Assembly: GCA_018268695.1 (NCBI GenBank)
Contig: JAFDWD010001121.1
Coordinates: 62,001-126,000 of the forward strand
Direction: 5' to 3'
Source: Actinomycetota bacterium
Lineage (GTDB): Bacteria > Actinomycetota > Thermoleophilia > Solirubrobacterales > 70-9
DNA: 64,000 nt
Numbering within the stretch: the first letter of the stretch is position 1; every line of letters begins with the position of its first letter. The translations under genes were made by a program, and so were the position numbers. Below the pieces are notes generated by a model. It saw only the letters and a program-made list of their open reading frames with translations, did not search any database and had not been told where the DNA came from. Shown piece after piece: positions 15,959 to 26,419 of the stretch.

Positions 15959-16693
15959 TCAGCTCCCTTCCAGCAGTCGCTTGCGCTCCTCGAAGTCCTC
16001 CGCGCTCAAATCTCCGCTCGCGTAGCGCTGCCTCAGCGTCTCCAGGGGCGAGCGCGGACCGCGCCGGGAGAAGAAGAAGACGGCGATCCCGACCGCCGCG
16101 ATCAGGACAGCCATCATCCCGATCATCGCCGCGGCCGAGGGGCCGTTGGAGTCGTCGTCACCGCCCTTGCCGCCGGTTTCGCTCCAGCGCCCGCCCATCA
16201 TCGAACCGGACGAACCGTAGGGGCCACCGTTCCAGGCAGTCCCGCCCATCGTCCCGCCGCCCATCATCCCCATCGCATTGAGGGCTCCCATCATCCGGCC
16301 GAAGCCGGCGGGAAGCTGAGCGCCGCCGCAACCGGCGAAGCGTCGCCCCATCGCTTCGTGCACCTGGGCCTCACTGCCTGACCCCATCATCCGCGCCATC
16401 ACTTCGTCCATCGCTTCGTGAGAGCCGGCCGAGGCGAGCATGCGGCCCATCGCGTACTCGCCCACGTGGTCAAAGTCTTCCCCACTCAGGTCGCCGCATG
16501 CGAGCTTGCCGCCTTCCAGTTCGCGCAGCACCAGAGCGCCCTGCCCTTCCTCCTTGGCCGTGGAGGCGCCGGCGATGGGTGCGGCAAGGAGAAGGGCGGC
16601 CGCCGTCAGCAGCGTGACCTGCAAGATCCGCCGCCGCAGTCGCCCGTGCTTGTTGGTGTCCTTTTTCATCTCTTGTTCTGTGTCCCTTTTCAT
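15959..16693 (-). CDS. Met-rich exported SHOCT protein
   Basis: A 244-residue protein with a signal peptide or anchor (about residues 25-43, ending AGASTAKEE). A Met/Gly-rich central part follows (ARMMGSGSEAQVHEAMG, ALNAMGMMGGGTMGG), then a second helix (AAAMIGMMAVLIAAVGIAVF) and a C-terminal SHOCT motif, LRQRYASGDLSAEDFEERK. Methionine-rich extracytoplasmic regions are common copper/silver ligands, so a copper role is likely but unproven. It heads the SHOCT-SHOCT-DoxX operon and has the CCGAC-N5-GTCGG inverted repeat 27 bases upstream. An alternative start is Met at 16669. Confidence 0.7.
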   Translation of the reverse strand: MKRDTEQEMKKDTNKHGRLRRRILQVTLLTAAALLLAAPIAGASTAKEEGQGALVLRELEGGKLACGDLSGEDFDHVGEYAMGRMLASAGSHEAMDEVMARMMGSGSEAQVHEAMGRRFAGCGGAQLPAGFGRMMGALNAMGMMGGGTMGGTAWNGGPYGSSGSMMGGRWSETGGKGGDDDSNGPSAAAMIGMMAVLIAAVGIAVFFFSRRGPRSPLETLRQRYASGDLSAEDFEERKRLLEGS

Positions 16694-16719
16694 CTGGCCG
16701 AAACGCTAGTCCCCGATCT

Positions 16720-16734
16720 CCGACGCTGCGTCGG
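16720..16734. promoter_or_regulatory. inverted repeat CCGAC-N5-GTCGG
   Basis: CCGACGCTGCGTCGG, 27 bases before the Met-rich SHOCT gene. Both arms carry the same T/A-to-G/C change relative to CCTAC-N5-GTAGG, so dyad symmetry is preserved. Confidence 0.6.
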
Positions 16735-16799
16735 GGCATGTCCGCTTCTTGAGCTGCGGGCAACTACGGACTCCCGACACCGACCGCCCCCACTCGAGG

Positions 16800-17011
16800 C
16801 CGGCGCTGCCGGCGGCGCTTCCGGGCTCATCCCACCTTCGACAATCAGATCGGCGTCGACGGCCTCGGCGATCCGGGCAAGGCCTCGACGGAACCGCCGG
16901 CGTCACCGTGACCATCCGTGGCCGTCTTCGGCGTCGCCCTGACCCGGGCCTCGGTCGGCTCTGCCGCGAGGTCTCCTGGCCGTCGAGACACAAGGCGATG
17001 GTCTTGAACAT
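16800..17011 (-). pseudogene. universal stress protein remnant
   Basis: From 17011 the minus strand begins MFKTIALCLDGQETSR, a typical universal stress protein start. The frame is then lost, and a matching later segment (RIAEAVDADLIVEGGM) appears in another frame near 16870-16830. No intact USP can be assembled. A complete USP gene is at 37287. Confidence 0.55.
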
Positions 17012-17030
17012 TTGTCACTCCTCCTGGAGC

Positions 17031-17767
17031 TCAGAAGCCCTGCCGGGCGCAGGGATGGATTCGGACGGGCTCGGCCTCGCTGACGACCGAAGCGGAAGCC
17101 GGCTCCTCGGTGGCGGCCGGCTCCTGCCCGCGAGCCGGGACCCGCCCGCCACGGTGGGGGACGAACCGTGGCACCGCGGCGGCGTAGGCACGCCAGAGGT
17201 CGCCGAAGCGCGCCTCGACTTCCGCCTCCTCGCGGATCGCAAGGCGACGATAGACGGCGAGCAGAACCGGGAACATCAGCAGCGTCGGGATCGTGGGCCA
17301 CTGCAGGAGGAACCCGGCCATGATCAGGATGAACCCGTCGTACTGGGGATGGCGGGCGCGGGCGTAGGGACCGCCGACCGCAAGCTCGCCGCAGCGCTGG
17401 GCGCCGTAGAGGATTCGCCAGGCCGAGGCGATCAGCCAGAAGCCGGCGATGATCACCACGTAGCTCGCGAGGTGGAACGGGCTGAGGTGGGGGTCTCCTC
17501 CCCAGTCGACCAGGTCGCTCCAGAGGTGCCCGCCGTCGTGGGTCAGGTCGAGGCCGAGGAAGTTGCCGCCGATCGAGGAGAGCAGGTAGACGCTGAGCGG
17601 CAGCCCGTACATCTCCGTGAAGAGGGCGACGATGAAGGCCGAGAAGGCGCCGAACACCCGCCAGTCGCGCCCGCTCTGAGGGTGGTAGAAGCTCGCGGCG
17701 AGAAGATCAGGACGACGGCGGTGTCGACGATCGCGAGCCCCCAGAGTCCGTAGCCGTAGTCGTTCAT
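17031..17767 (-). pseudogene. isoprenylcysteine methyltransferase-like, frameshifted
   Basis: Starting at ATG 17767 (AAGGAGG upstream), MNDYGYGLWGLAIVDTAVV is a credible N-terminal helix. Near 17700 one base is missing: after LIF the expected continuation (AASFYHPQSGRDW) lies in the next frame, which then stays open to 17031. The long part (about 208 residues) has four to five helices and the family motif RARHPQYDGF with a C-terminal EEAEVEARFGDLW. It resembles the ICMT/phospholipid methyltransferase fold, which uses S-adenosylmethionine in the membrane. One inserted base would restore the gene, so a sequencing error is as likely as true decay. Confidence 0.65.
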
Positions 17768-17805
17768 CGGTCCTCCTTGTCGATGGAGTGGCCAGGCCCG
17801 CTTCT

Positions 17806-17820
17806 CCGACGGTGCGTCGG
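17806..17820. promoter_or_regulatory. inverted repeat CCGAC-N5-GTCGG
   Basis: CCGACGGTGCGTCGG, 39 bases before the ATG of the methyltransferase-like gene on the minus strand. This is the second site with the symmetric CCGAC/GTCGG variant. Confidence 0.6.
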
Positions 17821-18151
17821 GGAAGAACCTCGAATCTGCTGCGGGCGATTACGGAGAGGCGGCATGGCCCGCTCGAGCCGCCCCCGCCCGGGTTCGGTGC
17901 CGCGGCCGCTCATCGCTTGGGCGACCCGCTCGGTCAGGCGGTCGGCGGGGGTCCATAGTCGCGGCGGCTCGGACAGGGAGCGGCGAGCGCCGGCGCCGCC
18001 CATGCGGGGCGCCGGCACTCGCTCCCGGCGGCGTGCTTCGCTTCCTCCATCGCCCGTGTCGGGAATCGCCGCCATCGAGGTCGATCCTGGCGGGCCGATG
18101 TGTGGGCGAGGTGAAGGCCGCGAGGGGTTCTCGTGAAGGCCCGCCGGCCGG
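17821..18151. other. intergenic region, nothing assigned
   Basis: About 330 bases between the methyltransferase-like gene and the Met-rich peptide gene. The open frames here are low-complexity Arg/Pro-rich products of high GC, without a ribosome site or family signal. I see no gene, hairpin or repeat worth naming. Confidence 0.5.
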
Positions 18152-18418
18152 CTATTCGCCCATTTCCATGCCTTCCATCGAGCCGCCGCCCATTTCGCCG
18201 CCGCCCGAGCCGTTCATCGTTTCGCCGTTCGGCATCTGGTGTTCGCCGCCCGGCATCGAGCCTTCGCTCATGCTTTCGCCTTCCATCGTTTCGCCGCTCG
18301 GCATCGTGTGCGTCGCGCTGCCGCTGCCGCTGCCGCCGATCGAGCCGGCGACCACCGCCGCGCCCCCGCCGACGACTACCACCGCGACGATCAGGATGAT
18401 CAGTCCGCGCTTCGTCAT
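18152..18418 (-). CDS. small Met-rich exported protein
   Basis: An 88-residue protein with AAGGAGC before ATG 18418. Residues 1-27 are a hydrophobic signal or anchor. The rest consists of imperfect repeats such as MPSGETMEGES, MPGGEHQMPNGETMNG and GGGSMEGMEMGE, rich in Met, Glu and Gly with a few His. Such sequences bind Cu(I) in periplasmic carriers. It lies 53 bases downstream of a multicopper oxidase gene in the same direction, so it may supply or sequester copper for that enzyme. No named family was recognised. Confidence 0.7.
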   Translation of the reverse strand: MTKRGLIILIVAVVVVGGGAAVVAGSIGGSGSGSATHTMPSGETMEGESMSEGSMPGGEHQMPNGETMNGSGGGEMGGGSMEGMEMGE

Positions 18419-18471
18419 CTCGTCTTGCTCCTTGTCGTTTGCTTGCCTTCGCTGATCGAATCGGGGCTCGC

Positions 18472-19572
18472 TCAGGTCGCTTCGATCACCTCCAGCAGCC
18501 CGCCCGGTGACTCGCCGTCGTTGGTCAGGTGATGGCCGATGTGGCAGTGCAGGATCCATTTGCCGGGCGGCAGCTTGAAGGCGATGTCGGCACGTTCGCC
18601 GCTGGCGAGGGAGATCGTGTCCCGCAGGCCGCTGCTCGGTGTCGGGTGGCCGTCCTCGGCGACGACGCGGAAGGCGGTGCCGTGCAGGTGCATCGGGTGG
18701 GTGAACTGGCCGGCGTTGATCAGCCGCAGCAGCACCGGCTGCCCGGCCTTGACGTGGATCGTTTCGGTCGCCGGGTAGCTCTTGCCGTTGATCGTGAAGA
18801 AGTTCGGCAGCATCCCTTCCATGTCCATCACCCCGCGCGTGCGGCCGGTAGCCGCGTCGGCGGTCCACTCGGAGAGCACCAGGGTGCGTTCGGTCGCGTA
18901 GTGGGGCTGCGCTCCCGGCGGTTCGATGATCAGGGCGCCGTAGAGCCCGGCCGCCATCTGGCGGTCCTCGTCGACGTGGGAGTGGTAGAAGAAGGTGCCA
19001 CCGCCGTCCGGTTCGCCGGCCGGGCGGGCGGTGAATTCGTAGGTGTAGGTCCCGCCCGGCGGGATCGCCTTCTGGGTGACGCCCGGGACGCCGTCCTCGG
19101 AGTTGGGAACGCCGACCCCGTGCCAATGGATCGTCGTTTCCACCGGCAGGTCATTGGTGAAGCGGATGCGGACCTTCTGCCCGTCCTTGACCCGGATCGT
19201 CGGCCCAGGGACGATGCCGTCGTAGGCGTAGGCGTCGAGCTCCTGGTCGGGGAGGATCGGCCAGCGGACCGGGCGGGCGTCGAGCTTGAATTCGAGCGCG
19301 CCGTCGCGCGCGACCCCCTGCAGTTCGGTCCCGCCCCTGTCGCTCGCCGCGGCGCCGATCCCGTTCATCGGCAGCGGCGCCATATGAGCCATGTCCTCGC
19401 CGCTCATGCTCGCCATCGAGCTCGTCGACGACCCGCTGCTCCCGGACCCTTCGTCCCCGGAGCGGCCGAGCGCCACCACGGCGAAGGCCAGCGCTGCCAC
19501 CGCGACGATCACGGCTCCCGACGCCAGCCAGGGCAGCACGTTCAGCTTCTCTTCTTGTTTGTCTGCCATCAA
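18472..19572 (-). CDS. two-domain multicopper oxidase
   Basis: A 366-residue exported enzyme with an N-terminal anchor (about 13-35), a Met-rich stretch (SSMASMSGEDMAHMAPLPM), and two cupredoxin domains. Copper motifs are IHWHG (149-152), YHSH (197-199), HPMHLHG (292-298) and HCHIGHH (342-348), giving the trinuclear site and the type 1 Cys-His pair. Only about 95 residues separate the second and third motifs, so the middle domain of three-domain laccases is missing. The usual axial Met after the Cys is replaced by Gly, which may raise the redox potential. It probably oxidises Cu(I) or phenolics at the cell surface. Confidence 0.88.
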   Translation of the reverse strand: MMADKQEEKLNVLPWLASGAVIVAVAALAFAVVALGRSGDEGSGSSGSSTSSMASMSGEDMAHMAPLPMNGIGAAASDRGGTELQGVARDGALEFKLDARPVRWPILPDQELDAYAYDGIVPGPTIRVKDGQKVRIRFTNDLPVETTIHWHGVGVPNSEDGVPGVTQKAIPPGGTYTYEFTARPAGEPDGGGTFFYHSHVDEDRQMAAGLYGALIIEPPGAQPHYATERTLVLSEWTADAATGRTRGVMDMEGMLPNFFTINGKSYPATETIHVKAGQPVLLRLINAGQFTHPMHLHGTAFRVVAEDGHPTPSSGLRDTISLASGERADIAFKLPPGKWILHCHIGHHLTNDGESPGGLLEVIEAT

Positions 19573-19658
19573 ACGCTCCTCTCGAAGATCCGGTCGGCGG
19601 CGAGGCTGACAGCGACTTGTGAAGGTCTCGTGTAGGGGGCCCGCGAGAGCCCATACTT

Positions 19659-19673
19659 CCTACGTGTCGTAGT
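19659..19673. promoter_or_regulatory. inverted repeat CCTAC-N5-GTAGT
   Basis: CCTACGTGTCGTAGT (9 of 10 arm positions), 87 bases upstream of the multicopper oxidase start on the minus strand. Confidence 0.6.
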
Positions 19674-19809
19674 AGAGTGCCGGCCGAACCAGCCAGCTGT
19701 TTCGCTTCGCCTAGACCAGCCGCAGGGGGCAAAGTGCCACTTCGACGAGCACCGGCACACGACGTTCGCCTCCGGCGACCTCACCAGCACGGGGACCCCG
19801 GCGCGCCCG

Positions 19810-20212
19810 ATGAGGATGCGGTCCAAGGTCGTGCTCGCGCCGGCCGCCTACCTCGCGCTCACGGCAGTCGTCGGAGTCCTCTTCGGCAGCTCGGGCCGCA
19901 ACGAAGCGTTCAAGCCCCAGGACGAGTACAGGCTCCCGGCCTGGCTGAGCCTGCGGCTCGGCCCCGTCGACCTCAGCATCAACAGGGCGGTCCTCTAACC
20001 GCTCCTGCCCGGCGGCCTGACCCCCGTGACGATGGTCTTGATATCGCGGCGCCTGCGGCAGGGGCCGAACCGAACCCAGGTGGCGCTCGAGGGCGCCCAT
20101 CACCCGACCCGCAGGAACATCGTCGCCACCAACATGGACCCGGCCACGGGCGCGCGCTGGCTCCCGTTCGTGGCGACGCTGTTCTTCTGGATCTGGTTCC
20201 CGAAACGCTTGG
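19810..20212 (+). pseudogene. decayed atpB copy
   Basis: The frame from 19810 encodes FGSSGRNEAFKPQDEYRL and RLGPVDLSINRAVL, close to the intact ATP synthase subunit a at 33452 (GRNGGFKPQDEYKL, RLGSIDLSINRAVF). An in-frame TAA at 19996 interrupts it. The same frame resumes with LISRRLRQGPNRTQVALEGA and ARWLPFVATLFFWIWF. The second half, including the essential arginine helix, is gone. It is therefore a nonsense-interrupted, truncated paralogue. Confidence 0.8.
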
Positions 20213-20386
20213 CTACTGCCGATGACGTCCTCGGACAACGGGTCGGCGCCTCGAGGTTCGCCGACGATGGGTCGCCTAGCATGGAGATGATGAGGGCACG
20301 ACCCGAGCTGCCGGTGGTGTCCGGGCCTGCCTCTTCGACCTCGCCGGCACCGCCGAGCCGCACGCGCAGTCAGGGATGACGGGCAA

Positions 20387-22804
20387 TTGATAGCCGATCC
20401 CGCCTTCTCGATCGAGCCGTGGGCTCTGCGGGAGACCGCCTGGGACCCTCGCCTGCTCGCCCAGACCGAGTCGCTCTTCGCGCTTTCGAACGGGTACCTG
20501 GGCATCCGGGGCGCCCTCGAGGAGGGAGCGCCCGCCGCCGCGCCCGGGGCGCTCCTGAACGGCGTTTTCGAGCGCGTCCCGGTCCCGGGCGGCGAGCGTG
20601 GGCCGGGCGAACCGGAGATGACCGAGAGGATCGTTCCCGTGGCCGACGGCTTTCGCCTGTGCCTTCACCTCGAGGGCGAGCCGCTCGACCTTCGCCGCGG
20701 GACCCTGGAGGCGCACGAGCGCCTCCTCGACCTGCGCAGCGGCACAGTGACTCGATCGCTGCGCTGGCGCTCGCCCGCCGGGCGAAGGGTGGTCGTGCAC
20801 ACGCGCCGAATGGTCTCCTTGGCCGAGCCTCACCTCGCGGCACTGACCTATGAGGTCGCGCCGCTGGACGGGCGCGCGCACATCGAGGTCCGCTCGGAGC
20901 TGCTCGTGGAGGCCGACGGTACCGCCGCCGAACGGGACCCGCGCGCGGGTGCCGCCCTGCCGCCGGGCACCCTGGAGCCGACCCTGTCCTCCGCCGCGGG
21001 CGCACGCGCGGTCCTCTGCCACCGCGTTCGTCGCAGCGGCCACACGGTGGGCGCGGGTATGGATCACCTACTCGGCGGGGAGGGCGCCTTCGTCACCGAG
21101 GCCACCGAGCGGGGCGCCTGCCTCACGGCCTCGGCCGACGCGGAGCCCGGATCGCCGCTCACGATCGAGAAGCTCCTCGCCTATCGCCGCGGCGATGGCG
21201 GGGATGCGGCCGGCCTCGCGGCCGGCGTCGAGGCAAGCCTCGACCGAGCACGCCGCCTCGGCTTCGAGGGCCTGGCGTCGTTGCAGCGGGACGCGCTCGA
21301 CTCCTGGTGGGCGCGGGCAGACGTCGAGATCGACGGCGACGAGCACGTCCAGCAGGCGCTTCGCTTCGCGCTCTTCCACCTCTTCCAGGCGAGCGCCTGC
21401 GCCGGCCCGGAGCCGATCGCCGCCAAGGGGCTGACGGGACAGGGCTACGACGGCCACGCCTTCTGGGACACGGAGTCGTTCGTGCTGCCGGTGCTCACCT
21501 ACTGCGCGCCTAAGCTCGCCCGGGAAGCGCTGCGTTGGCGGGCGAGGACGCTCGACGCCGCCCGTGGCAAGGCCCGCGGGCTGGGACTGCGCGGCGCGGC
21601 GTTCGCCTGGCGCACGATCAGCGGCTCGGAGTGCTCCACCTACATGCCCGCGGGCACGGCGGCCTTCCATCTGAACGCCGGCATCGCCGACGCGGTAGTG
21701 CGCTACGTGAACGCCACCGAGGACACCGCGTTCGAGCGCGAGGCGGGCGCCGAGCTGCTCGTCGAGACGGCGCGCATGTGGAGGAGCCGGGGTCACCCCG
21801 ACGGCGACGGGATCTTTCACATCGACGGAGTGACCGGGCCCGACGAGTACTCGGTCCTGGTCGACGACAACCTCTACACCAACGCGATGGCCCAGGCGAA
21901 TCTCCGTGCCGCGGCCGACGTCGCCGAGCGCAACGCCTCGGCGGGCGCGGCCGAGGTCTCGGCTTGGCGCGCGGCGGCAAACGCCATCGCGCTCCCCTTC
22001 GATGACGAGTTCGGCGTGCATTCCCAGGACGCCGCCTTCACCCGCCACGAGCCCTTTCCGTTCGAGCGGATCGGCGAGGGGGACTACCCGCTGCTCCTGC
22101 ACGTCCCCTACGTCGAGCTCTACCGTAAGCAGGTCGTCAAGCAGCCCGACCTCGTGCTCGCCCTCCACCTGCGCGGGGAGGCCTTCACCAGGGACGAGAA
22201 GGAAGCGGCCTTTCACTACTACGAGCCGCTCACGGTTCGCGATTCCTCTTTGTCGGCCGCCACGAATGCGGTGATCGCGGCCGAGCTCGGCTTCGCCCGT
22301 CTTGCCTACGACTACCTGGCCGAGGCTACGCTGCTTGACCTGCACGACGTCGCCGACAACACCCGCGACGGCCTGCACCTGGCGGCGCTGGCCGGAGGCT
22401 GGATCGCCGCCGTCGCCGGCCTGGCGGGGATGCGTGATCACAGCGGGCGCCTGCGGTTCGCGCCCCGGCTCCCGGTGCCCGTGCGCCGGCTCTCCTTTCG
22501 CCTGGCCTTCAGGGGGCGATCGCTGCGGGTCGAGGTCAGCCCCGAGGCGGCGCTCTACGAGCTCGAGGCGGGTGAGGAGCTCGAGATCGCCCACTTCGAC
22601 CAGCAGGTGTCGGTGGCTCCCGGCCGCCCCGCGCGGCTCGAGATCCCCCCCGAATCCAAGCGGGATCCTCCTCACCAGCCGTCCGGCCGCGCCCCGGCGC
22701 GCCACCGTCCCGACCGCCACCTGATCGAGCGGGACGTGGAGGCCGGTGCCGGGCCCGGTCGGCCTCCCGCTCCCGGTCCACCCATAAGCGAAGGAGCACC
22801 ATGA
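20387..22804 (+). CDS. GH65 family disaccharide phosphorylase/hydrolase
   Basis: An 805-residue enzyme starting at TTG 20387. The N-terminal beta-sandwich begins with [20 protein letters not shown]. The (alpha/alpha)6 barrel contains [19 protein letters not shown] and [18 protein letters not shown], whose Glu is the family's general acid. [15 protein letters not shown] carries the Lys-Gln pair typical of the phosphate site, and [12 protein letters not shown] follows. GH65 enzymes phosphorolyse or hydrolyse trehalose, maltose, kojibiose and similar sugars; specificity cannot be read here. The C terminus has about 60 extra Pro/Arg-rich residues. It is followed at once by the phosphoketolase fragment. 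Confidence 0.88.
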   Translation: MIADPAFSIEPWALRETAWDPRLLAQTESLFALSNGYLGIRGALEEGAPAAAPGALLNGVFERVPVPGGERGPGEPEMTERIVPVADGFRLCLHLEGEPLDLRRGTLEAHERLLDLRSGTVTRSLRWRSPAGRRVVVHTRRMVSLAEPHLAALTYEVAPLDGRAHIEVRSELLVEADGTAAERDPRAGAALPPGTLEPTLSSAAGARAVLCHRVRRSGHTVGAGMDHLLGGEGAFVTEATERGACLTASADAEPGSPLTIEKLLAYRRGDGGDAAGLAAGVEASLDRARRLGFEGLASLQRDALDSWWARADVEIDGDEHVQQALRFALFHLFQASACAGPEPIAAKGLTGQGYDGHAFWDTESFVLPVLTYCAPKLAREALRWRARTLDAARGKARGLGLRGAAFAWRTISGSECSTYMPAGTAAFHLNAGIADAVVRYVNATEDTAFEREAGAELLVETARMWRSRGHPDGDGIFHIDGVTGPDEYSVLVDDNLYTNAMAQANLRAAADVAERNASAGAAEVSAWRAAANAIALPFDDEFGVHSQDAAFTRHEPFPFERIGEGDYPLLLHVPYVELYRKQVVKQPDLVLALHLRGEAFTRDEKEAAFHYYEPLTVRDSSLSAATNAVIAAELGFARLAYDYLAEATLLDLHDVADNTRDGLHLAALAGGWIAAVAGLAGMRDHSGRLRFAPRLPVPVRRLSFRLAFRGRSLRVEVSPEAALYELEAGEELEIAHFDQQVSVAPGRPARLEIPPESKRDPPHQPSGRAPARHRPDRHLIERDVEAGAGPGRPPAPGPPISEGAP

Positions 22805-23630
22805 ACAGCAGCACGAAGGCCGGAGGCGTAAATCCGGCCGGCCCCGACCTGCAGCGGATCGACGCCTACTGGCGCGCCGCCAACCACCTCTCCGTCGACC
22901 AGATCTACCTGCTCGACAACCCGCTGCTGCGCGAGCCGCTGAGGCCGGAGCACACCAAGCCGCGCCTGCTCGGTCACTGGGGGACGACGCCGGGCCTCAA
23001 CTTCCTCTACGCGCATCTGAACCGGGCGATCGAGGCGCATGACCTGAGCGCGATCTTCGTCACCGGGCCCGGTCATGGCGGCCCCGCCCTCCTTGCCAAC
23101 ACCTACCTCGAGGGCACCTACAGCGAGGTCTACCCCCGCGTCGGTCGCGACGCCGAGGGGATCGCGCGCCTGTTTCGGCAGTTCTCCTTCCCCGGTGGGG
23201 TCCCGAGCCACGTCGCGCCGGAGACGCCGGGTTCGATCAACGAGGGCGGCGAGCTCGGCTACGGGCTCGCCCACGCCTTCGGGGCCGCCTTCGACAACCC
23301 CGACCTGCTCGTCTGCTGCGTCGTCGGCGACGGCGAGGCGGAGACCGGCGCCCTGGCGGCGAGCTGGCACTCGAACAAGTTCCTCGACCCGGCGCGCGAC
23401 GGCGCGGTGCTGCCCGTGCTGCACCTGAACGGCAACAAGATCGCCAACCCGGCGGTCCTCGCCCGCATCCCCCGCGAGGAGCTCCGCTCGCTGCTCGAGG
23501 GTTACGGGTACGCGCCGCGCTTCGTCGAGGGCGACGAGCCGGCGACCATGCATGCCTCGATGACGGCCACGCTCGACGAGGTGGTCGCGGAGATAGAGGA
23601 GATACAGGCCCGGGCGCGCGCAGGCGGTCG
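22801..23630 (+). pseudogene. xfp: phosphoketolase N-terminal fragment
   Basis: It opens normally at ATG 22801 (GAAGGAG upstream): [59 protein letters not shown] and the thiamine diphosphate site [10 protein letters not shown]. After about 275 of the usual 790 residues it runs into acetate kinase sequence in another frame near 23615-23640. Phosphoketolase makes acetyl phosphate from xylulose 5-phosphate, but this stub lacks the rest of the active site. The open frame continues to 23958 as shadow sequence. Confidence 0.82.
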
Positions 23631-24043
23631 AGCCGGCGCTCGCCGGGACCGCCGACATGCGCGAGGTCGTGACCGGCGCAGAGCAGGGTCGAGCGGAGGC
23701 GAAGCTCGCCCTGGCGGTCTATGCCCACCGCCTGCGAGCGTCGATCGCGGCGATGGCGGCCGCGATCGGGGGCCCGGAGGCGATCGTCTTCACCGGCGGC
23801 GTCGGCGAGGGCTCGGCGGTGGTCCGCCGCGACGCGGTGGCCGGGCTGGGCTTCCTCGGCATTGCGCTCGATCGGGCGCTCAACGACGACGCCGCCGGGG
23901 ACGCCGACGTCTCCGCCGCGAGCTCAGAGGTCGCGCTGCTCGTCATCGAGGCCCGTGAGGACCTCGAGATCGCAAGCCAGGTCCGCCGGATCCTGGAAGG
24001 CGGGCCCGAGACCCCTTCATCTGGCCTTCACAACTCGCCCTAA
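23624..24043 (+). pseudogene. ackA: acetate kinase C-terminal fragment
   Basis: The frame reads [18 protein letters not shown], then [35 protein letters not shown], and [14 protein letters not shown], all characteristic of the last third of acetate kinase. The first two thirds, including the phosphate-binding N terminus, are missing. Together with the phosphoketolase stub upstream it marks one deletion that joined two genes of an acetyl-phosphate pathway. Confidence 0.8.
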
Positions 24044-24046
24044 CCT
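24014..24046 (+). promoter_or_regulatory. tandem TTCA repeats before the two-component operon
   Basis: CCTTCA at 24014 and 24025, exactly 11 bp apart, followed by TAACCT at 24041 as a likely -10 and the response regulator ATG at 24053. The 11-bp direct-repeat layout is typical of OmpR/PhoB-type regulator sites, so the operon is probably autoregulated. Confidence 0.6.
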
Positions 24047-24052
24047 CACCTC

Positions 24053-24759
<707 letters not shown>

Positions 24760-24760
<1 letters not shown>

Positions 24761-26178
24761 TGCGCGCGACCAGCCTTCGCCTGCGGCTCTCGATCGCCTT
24801 CGTCGCCGTCGCCGCCCTGGCCGTCGGCCTCGCCACCCTGCTCTCGGCGGAGGGGCTCGAACCGCGCCTCAGCGAGGCCGCCGAAGCGCGGATCGCCCGC
24901 TCGGCCGACCGCCTCGCCGGCGAAGCTGCGGCCCGCTACCGCCGCGAGGGCGGCTGGACCGAGGCCGGGGTGAGCGAGCTCGAGCACATCGGCCTGACGA
25001 CCGGGCTGCGCACCGTGATCGAACGCCCGGACGGGCGCCTCGTCCGCACCGCGGACTCGGCGCTGATGCGCGGCGATGCCCTGCGTGGCCCCGGCGCCAC
25101 CGGCAGGGCGATCGTCGTCGCCGGCGCGCCGGTGGGGACGCTGCACGCGGCCCCGGTCGGCGGCAGCCTGCTCACCCCTGCCGACGTCAACCTGCGCGAC
25201 TCGCTCGACCGCCTCCATCTGATCGCCGGCGCGATCGCGATCGCGATCGCCCTCGTCGCGGCGCTGCTCCTCGCGCACACGATGAGCGCACCGTTGCGTC
25301 GCATCCGGGGCGCCGCCCAGCGGATCGAGCGGGGCGACCTCGACACCGAGATCGAGCCCGGCGGCGACGCCGAGATACGCGCGGTGGGCCACGCGCTGAA
25401 CCGCCTCGCCGAGACGCTCAAGCACGAGGACGAGGTGCGCCGCGAGAGCGTCGCCGACCTCGCCCACGAGCTGCGCACGCCGGTCAGCGGCCTGCTCTCG
25501 CGGATCGAGGCGGCTCAGGACGGCGTCTTCGCCGACCAGGGCGCGAACCTGGAGGCGATGCACGGCGAGGCGCTGCGGCTGGGCCGCCTGCTGGACGACC
25601 TCGACCTCCTCGCCGCCGCCGAGCGACCGGGGCTGCTGATCGAGAAGCGGCGGGTCGACCTGGCCGCGGTCGCCGCCCGCGAGGCTGACCAGATGGACGC
25701 GAGCTTCGCCAAGAAGGGAGTTGCTTTGGCGCGCCGGCTGGAGGCGGCCGAGACCGAGGGCGACCCGGATCGCCTCGCCCAGATCCTCTCCAACCTGCTC
25801 TCCAACGCGCTCCGATACACCGAGTCCGGCGGCGGGGTCGAGCTGCGGGTCGCCCGCGAGGAGGGCAGCGCGGTCCTCGAGGTCACCGACACTGGCATCG
25901 GCATCGCCCCCGAGGACCTGCCGCACATCTTCAAGCGCTTCTGGAGGGCCGACAGGTCCCGCTCGCGACAGACCGGCGGCACCGGGATCGGGCTGGCGAT
26001 CGTCCGCGAGCTGGTGATCGCGCACGACGGCAGGATCGATGTCGACAGCGCCCCCGGGCGCGGCTCGCGCTTCCGGGTCGTCCTCCCCTCCCCCGCGGGT
26101 CCGGTTCGGAGCGTCGATGGCCCCACTGCTCAGGACGGCCGTGCCGTCGGGGATGCCGGTTTCCCCTACAAGGCGTAG
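24760..26178 (+). CDS. sensor histidine kinase
   Basis: A 472-residue membrane kinase. TM1 is about residues 8-30 and TM2 about 150-172 (AIAIAIALVAALLLA), with an extracytoplasmic sensor of about 120 residues between. A HAMP linker follows (about 172-225). The H-box is ESVADLAHELRTPVSG; the ATPase boxes are LSNLLSNALRY, DTGIGIAPEDLP and GGTGIGLAIV. It partners the regulator just upstream. The sensor has no Cys or His cluster, so direct metal sensing is not obvious. The last 25 residues overlap an inverted-repeat operator for the next gene. Confidence 0.92.
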
Positions 26179-26180
26179 GA
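26166..26180. promoter_or_regulatory. perfect inverted repeat CCTAC-N5-GTAGG
   Basis: CCTACAAGGCGTAGG, overlapping the kinase stop codon and 41 bases before the YHS gene. Confidence 0.65.
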
Positions 26181-26220
26181 TTCTCCGAGGCTGACGAACG
26201 GAACCGGAGGAGGATCAAGG

Positions 26221-26418
26221 ATGGCGACCGACCCCGTGTGTGGCATGGAGATAAGCCCTGACAGCGCGGCCGCCTCGGCCGAGTTCGAGGGCACGACCTA
26301 CTTCTTCTGCTCCGAGGACTGCAAAGACTCCTTCCTCCGAGAGCCTGGGCGCTACCTGACCGCAGGCTCCGAGCAGGGAAAGAAGGGACTTCTGGGCAGG
26401 CTGTTCCGGCGGTCCTGA
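26221..26418 (+). CDS. YHS-domain protein
   Basis: A 65-residue protein consisting of one YHS domain: DPVCGMEI, then FEGTTYFFCSEDCKDSF, then EPGRYL, and a short basic tail. The two-cysteine CSEDC and the Cys in VCGM form a metal site. Such domains occur in copper-transporting ATPases and mercury or copper operons. GGAGGA precedes the ATG. It probably binds copper or a related metal in the cytoplasm. It has its own upstream inverted repeat. Confidence 0.85.
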   Translation: MATDPVCGMEISPDSAAASAEFEGTTYFFCSEDCKDSFLREPGRYLTAGSEQGKKGLLGRLFRRS

Positions 26419-26419
26419 C

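Noticed and set aside
20261..20275. CCGAC-N5-GTCGC before the GH65 gene
   Set aside because: One symmetric variant with a further mismatch, inside decayed sequence and over 110 bases from the start; may be chance.
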